From Clostridia bacterium (GTDB taxonomy: Bacteria; Bacillota_A; Clostridia; Christensenellales; Aristaeellaceae), in assembly GCA_017399225.1 (NCBI GenBank), contig JAFQEB010000004.1, forward strand, positions 1-64,000: a stretch of DNA of 64,000 nucleotides, in the 5' to 3' direction. This document shows, in pieces, positions 59,238-64,000 of the stretch (position 1 is the stretch's first letter; every line of letters begins with the position of its first letter). The position numbers and the translations under genes are program-made. The notes below the pieces were generated by a model, which was not told where the DNA came from, searched no databases, and saw only the letters and a list, made by a program, of their open reading frames with translations.

Positions 59238-60560
59238 ATGAAAAGCAAATTCGAATCCATACTGCGAACCCTGCGTGAAATGCGGGCCTTTCTGCTTCTT
59301 TGGGTAACCCAGTCCTTTTCCGGGCTTGGCAGTGCTGTGACCAGCTATGCGCTGGTCGTATGGTCCTACACACAGGAGGGCAGCGCACTTGTCACTGCAG
59401 GGCTGATGATCTCCTCCTACGCGCCTTATGTGATCTGCTCCATCTTCGCCGGAGCGCTTTCTGACCGCTGGGATAAGCGAAGGACCATGCTCGTCTGCGA
59501 TGCATTGGCGGCGCTGACGACCGTATGCACGCTTGTGCTTCTCAAGACAGGACTGCTGGAAATCTGGCATCTTTATGTCCTGAATGCTCTGAATGGACTG
59601 ATGAACACAGTTCAGCAGCCTGCGTCGGAGGTTGCCACTACGGCGTTGCTGCCTCAGAAACACTACCAGCGTGTAGGCGGATTGCGTTATCTGTCCAATA
59701 GTCTGAACGGCATCCTCAATCCCATCATCGCCACGGCCATGCTGACGCTGCTGGGGATGGATGCGGTCATCCTCTTTGACCTGTTTACCTTTGCGGTGGC
59801 ATTCGTGGTGCTGCTGGTATTCATCCGCATTCCGTCACAGGAGAACGCGGCTGATAAGCATAAGGAACCCCTTTTGCAATCTGTCAAGGTGGGCTTGTCC
59901 TTCCTGCGGGAGCGCCGAGGCGTCCTGTCGCTGATCCTCTTTCTGGCCGCGATCAACCTGGTTGCTTCCATGTTCAACGCCACGCTGCCTGCGATGCTGC
60001 TCTCACGGCCTGATGCGGGTGAAACTGCACTGGGGCTCATCAACACCCTGACAGGGGTGACGACCCTCATCGGCAGCTTTCTCGCAGCGCTTCTGCCGGC
60101 GCCCAAAAGCCGGGTGCGCGTGGTGTGTCTGACGCTCCTGCTCTCCATGAGCACGGAGAATTTCCTGCTTGCCTTTGGCAAAACGCTGCCTGTGTGGTGC
60201 ATCGGTGCGTTCCTTGGTTGGATCGCGATCCCGCTGATGAACACCAACCTGGACGCCATCATGCGGCTGTCCATCCCGCAGCATATGCAGGGGCGTGTGT
60301 TTGCATGTCGCAATTCACTGCAGTTCTTTACCATTCCCGTCGGCTATTTCCTCGGCGGATTCCTGGTGGACTGTGTGTTTGAGCCGCTGATGGCAAGTCA
60401 GCATGGCGCGAGCATCCTTGTGGGCATATTCGGCTCCGGCAAGGGGAGCGGTGCAGCCATGTGCTTTGCACTGCAAGCCGTCATGGGCGTTGCGGTGTGC
60501 CTGATCTTCATGAGAAACCGGCATATTCGCGCCATGCAGGCGGAGGAATTGAAAGCATAA
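59238..60560 (+). CDS. MFS efflux transporter (MefA-like group)
   Basis: 440 residues with 12 predicted membrane segments. MFS motif A appears as GALSDRWDKRRTML in the loop after helix 2; the start FLLLWVTQSFSGLGSAVTSYALVVW resembles the macrolide-efflux Mef/MFS_3 group. Pumps of this group expel drugs by proton antiport. It is the last gene of the operon led by the ABC exporter and has its own leader peptide and hairpin. Confidence 0.87.
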   Translation: MKSKFESILRTLREMRAFLLLWVTQSFSGLGSAVTSYALVVWSYTQEGSALVTAGLMISSYAPYVICSIFAGALSDRWDKRRTMLVCDALAALTTVCTLVLLKTGLLEIWHLYVLNALNGLMNTVQQPASEVATTALLPQKHYQRVGGLRYLSNSLNGILNPIIATAMLTLLGMDAVILFDLFTFAVAFVVLLVFIRIPSQENAADKHKEPLLQSVKVGLSFLRERRGVLSLILFLAAINLVASMFNATLPAMLLSRPDAGETALGLINTLTGVTTLIGSFLAALLPAPKSRVRVVCLTLLLSMSTENFLLAFGKTLPVWCIGAFLGWIAIPLMNTNLDAIMRLSIPQHMQGRVFACRNSLQFFTIPVGYFLGGFLVDCVFEPLMASQHGASILVGIFGSGKGSGAAMCFALQAVMGVAVCLIFMRNRHIRAMQAEELKA

Positions 60561-60571
60561 TACGTAAAAAG

Positions 60572-60597
60572 GCCCGGAGACAGAAATGCCTCCGGGC
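60572..60597. terminator. Terminator between MFS and carboxypeptidase genes
   Basis: Stem GCCCGGAG / CTCCGGGC; AAAAA on the left gives a U-run for the minus strand, TGTCTT on the right is weaker. Confidence 0.75.
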
Positions 60598-60601
60598 TGT
60601 C

Positions 60602-61717
60602 TTAGTGCAGGAAAAGCCAGTTTTGCCAGTACATAAGCCACCGGGCAGGGAAGTCATCCCTGGCGACGTCCTTCGCGGCGACCAGCTGTACCTCTGCGAT
60701 GATGGTGCTGCCAGCCGTCAGCCGTGCCGTGCCGATGGTCTGACCGGCATAAATGGGCGCGTCCAGCGCGGCGGGTAGATCGATCTCCACCTGGGGGATG
60801 CTGCCCTTGGGCACTACGCCGGTCAGATCGGCGGCAAGCGTTGCGTCTGCCGTTTCACCGTCGGAATGGCTGACTTCAAGTGTCGCCAGCACATCGCCTG
60901 CCTCCAGCATCGTGACGGCCTCGTAACGCTCGAAGGTCTCGTCCATCAGCCGGGCGGCCTCATTGAACCAGTCGGGACAGTTGAGCACCACGCCGATAAC
61001 CTGCATATCCTCCCGCTCGGCCCCGAAAACGAGGCAGCGGCCTGCCTTCCTGGTGTACCCGGTCTTGATGCCCGTTGCCCCCTCGTAGGTGGAAAGCAGC
61101 TTATTCTTGTTGTTCAGCACGCGGTCATATTCGCGGCCCTCCCAGGGGATCGTAGCCCGCTGCGTTCCTACGATCTCCCGGAACACCTCGTGCGTCATGG
61201 CCTCCCGGGCGATCAGCGCCAGATCATGGGCGGTGGTGTAGTGACCCTCCTGCGGCAGCCCGTGGGGCGTGAGGAATACGGTATTCGAGCAGCCCAGCTC
61301 CGCAGCGCGCCGGGTCATCATGCCGCAGAATTCCTCAATGCTGCCCCCGATGTGCTCGGCGATGGCTGTGGCTGCGTCGTTCCCGGAGGCGAGCATCAGC
61401 CCGTACAGCATATGATGCAGCGAAAGGGTCTCGCCTTTGCTCAGGTAGATGCTTGTACCCGGCACGCCAAAGGCATTCGGCCCGCAGGTGACCATGTCAT
61501 CGAGGCTGCCGTTTTCGAGGGCAAGCAGCGCCGTCATGACCTTTGTTGTGCTGGCCATGGGCAGTGGCTCCTCAGCGTTGTGGCTGAGCAGCACGCGCCC
61601 GGAATCCGCGTCGATCACGACGCAGGCCCGGGCAGACGTACCGATCTCCTGCGCCAGGGAAGCACAGGGGTGCATCAGCAGGAGTGTGAACAGCAGACAG
61701 GCGATCCGCTTTTTCAT
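60602..61717 (-). CDS. Serine-type D-Ala-D-Ala carboxypeptidase (S11), second copy
   Basis: 371 residues; signal peptide ends SLAQE. Motifs STTK, SGND and KTGYT are intact, followed by the PBP5_C-like C-terminal domain and a terminal segment RWLMYWQNWLFLH that could be a short membrane anchor. AAGGTG supports the ATG at 61717. A GTG at 61732 overlapping the ytfJ stop (GTGA) is the alternative start. Next to ytfJ-ytfI this resembles the sporulation-linked DacF context of Firmicutes. Confidence 0.92.
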   Translation of the reverse strand: MKKRIACLLFTLLLMHPCASLAQEIGTSARACVVIDADSGRVLLSHNAEEPLPMASTTKVMTALLALENGSLDDMVTCGPNAFGVPGTSIYLSKGETLSLHHMLYGLMLASGNDAATAIAEHIGGSIEEFCGMMTRRAAELGCSNTVFLTPHGLPQEGHYTTAHDLALIAREAMTHEVFREIVGTQRATIPWEGREYDRVLNNKNKLLSTYEGATGIKTGYTRKAGRCLVFGAEREDMQVIGVVLNCPDWFNEAARLMDETFERYEAVTMLEAGDVLATLEVSHSDGETADATLAADLTGVVPKGSIPQVEIDLPAALDAPIYAGQTIGTARLTAGSTIIAEVQLVAAKDVARDDFPARWLMYWQNWLFLH

Positions 61718-61728
61718 GCCATACACCT

Positions 61729-62142
61729 TCACATACCGGGAGCTGTGGGTTGACCTTGCTGGGGTTTCCCGAGCAGGTTTTTGACGTCCTCCATCACCGT
61801 GGGGATCAGTTCCACCATCCGGTCGGCTACGGTCTGGCAGGTAGCGGGCAGCATACGGACGCTGTCGCCGCTGACGACCAGGAAGCCAACAGGCTGTACC
61901 GATACGCCTGCGCCGCTGCCTCCGGCAAAGGGGAATTCCGCGGCGGAGACGCTGCGGGCGTCCGGTTCCTGCCCGGGAAGATCGCCGCCTGCCGTGACGT
62001 AGCCGAAGGAGACACGGCTGATGGGAATGACCGTAGCGCCGTTTCCGGTATGAACGGGCTCGCCGATGACCGTATTGACGTCCACCATGTCCTTGATGGA
62101 GGACATGGCCGTCTGCATCAATTCACCGATGGGATGCTCCAT
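61729..62142 (-). CDS. ytfJ: GerW/YtfJ-family sporulation protein
   Basis: 137 residues: PIGELMQTAMSSIKDMVDVNTVIGEPV, GATVIPISRVSFGYVTAGGD, GGSGAGVSVQPVGFLVV. Bacillus YtfJ (GerW) is needed for lysozyme-independent spore germination. GAAAGGAAG precedes the ATG at 62142, which lies inside the end of the DUF2953 gene (20-nt overlap). Confidence 0.93.
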   Translation of the reverse strand: MEHPIGELMQTAMSSIKDMVDVNTVIGEPVHTGNGATVIPISRVSFGYVTAGGDLPGQEPDARSVSAAEFPFAGGSGAGVSVQPVGFLVVSGDSVRMLPATCQTVADRMVELIPTVMEDVKNLLGKPQQGQPTAPGM

Positions 62143-62722
62143 AAATACACTTCCTTTCATGTTGGCTGACATGCTGCCGGAAGGACGAATACAGCAGCAT
62201 GAGGGCTGTGATGATGATTGTGCCCAAACGGAATTGAACTATACACTGCCCCTGAAGCCTTGCCTGCGCAGGCGTGAAGGCCGGGAGAAGCTGCAGGTGT
62301 GTCACTGCGCGCAGCGCCGGTGGAATGAGCGGAATAAGACTGCGAACTGCGCCGGTGACAAGTGCTGTACGGGCTGCATTTTCAAAATGGATGCGGATGA
62401 TGGCGTCGATGCGTTCAAGGCACACATGCTTCTGGAGAAAGCGCTTCGCGGACTGATCGTGCAGCAGGCGCTTCAATGCCGCATCCGCAGGGGAGCTGCG
62501 CAGCTCCATACCCGGACCTTCAGCTTTGCCGGATTTGCCGATGCGCTGCAGCACATGGCCGGAAGCAGTCCTGACGAGGCGAAGGCGCCAGGTATACTTC
62601 AGCCCAAGGCTGGAAAGAACGATCCGGCCCTGTTGCTCCGGATGAAGCTGAACCTCCGCCATCAGGTGAAAGGGGAGCAGCATCAGCATCGCCGGGAGGA
62701 TCAGCAGAATGAACCACCACAT
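62123..62722 (-). CDS. DUF2953 membrane protein (YtfI-like)
   Basis: 199 residues. An N-terminal membrane helix (WWFILLILPAMLMLLPFHLMAE) and a second hydrophobic stretch near the C-terminus (GTIIITALMLLY) flank a basic soluble region. The DUF2953-YtfJ pairing is conserved in spore-forming Firmicutes. AAGGAGGG precedes the start. Confidence 0.85.
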   Translation of the reverse strand: MWWFILLILPAMLMLLPFHLMAEVQLHPEQQGRIVLSSLGLKYTWRLRLVRTASGHVLQRIGKSGKAEGPGMELRSSPADAALKRLLHDQSAKRFLQKHVCLERIDAIIRIHFENAARTALVTGAVRSLIPLIPPALRAVTHLQLLPAFTPAQARLQGQCIVQFRLGTIIITALMLLYSSFRQHVSQHERKCIYGASHR

Positions 62723-62790
62723 ACCTTGCCCTCCTTATAGCGGAAGGGTACCCAGAAAACGCTTTAACATACGTCCTTGCTGGATTTTCA

Positions 62791-62819
62791 TTGACGAAAA
62801 CGGCGAAAACCGCTATAAT
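62791..62819 (+). promoter_or_regulatory. Promoter of mtnN
   Basis: TTGACG (62791-62796), 17 nt, perfect TATAAT (62814-62819). Confidence 0.85.
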
Positions 62820-62852
62820 ACATAGGACTATGGATATTACGGGAGGGTTCCT

Positions 62853-63539
62853 ATGATCGGTTTGATCGGCGCGATGGCGGTCGAGGTGGAAGGTCTGATG
62901 GAGAAGCTGACCGGCCGCAGTGAAATGCGCATCGGCATGGATGTTTTTGTGACCGGCACCCTGTTCGGCACGGAGGCGGTGCTGGCGGTCTGCGGCCCCG
63001 GCAAGATCAACGCAGCCCTGTGCGCTCAGAGCATGATCCACCATTTCCATCCGGAATGGATCGTGAACCTTGGCGTTGCGGGCGCGGGGGAAAGCGGTGT
63101 TTCCATCGGCGATATGGTCATTGCCACTGCTGCTGTGCAGCATGACGTGGATACTTCGCCCATCGGCGATCCGGTCGGAATGGTGAGCAAGATCAACCTG
63201 ATCGAGATCCCCTGCGATGACGCGCTGCGGGCGCGCCTCGTCCGCGCGGCAAGTGCAGTCGAGGGGATGAACGTGCATGAGGGCGTCATTGCCACCGGCG
63301 ATCAGTTTATCCATGATGGCAGCGTGCGCAGCCGTATTCACGAGCTGTTTCATGCCAAGGCTGTGGAGATGGAGGGCGGCGCGGTGGCGCAGGCGTGCTA
63401 TATGCACGACGTTCCCTGCGGTGTGCTGCGTTCCATCAGTGACCAGGCGGACGGCCACTCTGAGATGGATTACCCCACCTTTACCAGGCTGGCGGCGGCT
63501 CACTCGCAGCAGGTGATCGAGCTGCTGCTGAAGCAGTGA
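62853..63539 (+). CDS. mtnN: 5'-methylthioadenosine/S-adenosylhomocysteine nucleosidase
   Basis: 228 residues. Catalytic acid Glu in GAMAVEVEGL, NLGVAGAG, the ribose-binding KAVEMEGGAVAQACY and the catalytic Asp of SISDQADG are all present. It hydrolyses MTA and SAH, recycling by-products of SAM and feeding the AI-2 pathway if luxS exists. GGGAGGG precedes the start; the following SDR overlaps its stop. Confidence 0.95.
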   Translation: MIGLIGAMAVEVEGLMEKLTGRSEMRIGMDVFVTGTLFGTEAVLAVCGPGKINAALCAQSMIHHFHPEWIVNLGVAGAGESGVSIGDMVIATAAVQHDVDTSPIGDPVGMVSKINLIEIPCDDALRARLVRAASAVEGMNVHEGVIATGDQFIHDGSVRSRIHELFHAKAVEMEGGAVAQACYMHDVPCGVLRSISDQADGHSEMDYPTFTRLAAAHSQQVIELLLKQ

Positions 63540-64000
63540 ATATCTGGGTGAGCGGCGGCTCCAGCGGATTGGGGCTGTATACCGCCATGGCCCTGGCGCA
63601 GGCAGGCTATACCGTGATATCTGGCGCGCGTTCCTTTTCGGGAGATGCACCGCTCAACAACCTGCACAGGCTGCATCTGGACGTCACGGACGACGATTCG
63701 GTGCGGGCCTTTGCGGAAAGCGCGCTCGGCATTGCCCCGACGGTCGATGCAGTGGTGCACTGCGCCGGGATCATCTGCCTCGGCCCGTGTGAGGAAACCA
63801 CGCCTGACGAGTACCGCAGCATCCTGGAAACGAACTTCCTTGGCATGGTCAGGATGAATCAGGCGGCGCTGCCCCACATGCGCAGGCAGGGGAACGGGCG
63901 CATCATCATGTTTTCTTCCATCAACGGACTGCTGGGGATCCCCTTCCAGAGTGCTTATACAGCCAGCAAGCATGCTGTGGAGGGATATGCCGAATGTCTG
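63536..64000 (+). CDS. SDR-family oxidoreductase, partial at window end
   Basis: First 155 residues only. Starts at a GTG overlapping the mtnN stop (GTGA). Nucleotide motif VSGGSSGLG, then VHCAGI, and the active-site Ser and Tyr in IMFSSINGLLG and YTASKHAVEGYAE. Classical SDR; substrate unknown. The C-terminus lies beyond position 64000. Confidence 0.85.
   Translation, partial: MNIWVSGGSSGLGLYTAMALAQAGYTVISGARSFSGDAPLNNLHRLHLDVTDDDSVRAFAESALGIAPTVDAVVHCAGIICLGPCEETTPDEYRSILETNFLGMVRMNQAALPHMRRQGNGRIIMFSSINGLLGIPFQSAYTASKHAVEGYAECL

Overview
The window looks like chromosome of a GC-rich (I estimate high-50s percent) member of the Clostridia. Supporting this are the GerW/YtfJ-type sporulation protein paired with its DUF2953 partner, YtqB-type MnmM, several VanZ-, NrnA- and ComF-type Firmicutes genes, tmRNA next to smpB, and strong AGGAGG ribosome binding sites with sigma-A promoters (TTGACA - 17 nt - TATAAT). 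GH5 and GH4 glycosidases, a carbohydrate-type ABC importer and a hexuronate pathway (uxuA-uxuB) suggest a gut or rumen plant-polysaccharide degrader, perhaps Christensenellales-like. That placement is inference; no rRNA is present. I see no CRISPR array, insertion sequence or prophage.

Layout. 0-12 kb: rplU with a structured leader, a HAD hydrolase, nucleoside salvage (deoB-punA), an SDR, a DD-carboxypeptidase, a secreted Cys-peptidase/LRR protein, a methyltransferase with a candidate leader peptide, a CofE-like ligase, and two tandem NrnA phosphodiesterases overlapping surE. 12-20 kb (minus strand): a seven-gene run in the order RDD membrane protein, ABC ATPase, two permeases, solute-binding protein, secreted thermonuclease, secreted two-repeat protein. 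20-26.8 kb: HAD, tRNA-Ser, the serine dehydratase operon sdaAB-comF-sdaAA, GH4, a Zn-phospholipase-like protein and a ketopantoate-reductase-like gene under two palindromic operators. 26.9-31.6 kb (minus): the operon proA-HAD-GNAT-rluB-mnmM-AAC(6')-like-nudix. 31.8-36 kb: smpB, ssrA, a serpin and a Tet(M)-like GTPase. 36-47.6 kb: GNAT, MazG, uxuAB, a six-gene overlapping run ending in tex and a GH5 cellulase, and a DUF4153 membrane protein. 47.9-49.6 kb: tRNA-Trp, then a lower-GC patch with small GG-leader peptides, one of them broken. 49.9-60.6 kb: two glycosyltransferases, then a putative drug-resistance operon. 60.6-64 kb: a second DD-carboxypeptidase, ytfJ-ytfI, mtnN, and an SDR cut by the window end.

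The most interesting region is 52.7-60.6 kb. A promoter drives a 26-codon leader ORF with a near-perfect ribosome binding site, then an intrinsic terminator, then a heterodimeric ABC exporter with one degenerate ATP site (the BmrCD/TM287-288 pattern). After these come two acetyltransferases, a chloramphenicol-phosphotransferase-like kinase and an MFS efflux pump. The MFS gene has its own 15-codon leader ORF, and a perfect 12-bp hairpin buries its Shine-Dalgarno sequence. So one operon appears to carry a transcriptional attenuator at its head and a translational attenuator inside it, which is how ribosome-targeting antibiotics induce resistance genes. A third, weaker candidate leader peptide lies upstream of the methyltransferase at 7.2 kb. 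AAC(6')-like, streptothricin-acetyltransferase-like and Tet(M)-like genes elsewhere in the window fit a broad intrinsic resistome, but no resistance phenotype is shown by sequence alone.

Regulatory DNA is compact. Two divergent gene pairs (proA/smpB and the Tet-like gene/GNAT) have overlapping promoters; in the first pair both promoters appear to use the same palindromic -35 hexamer.
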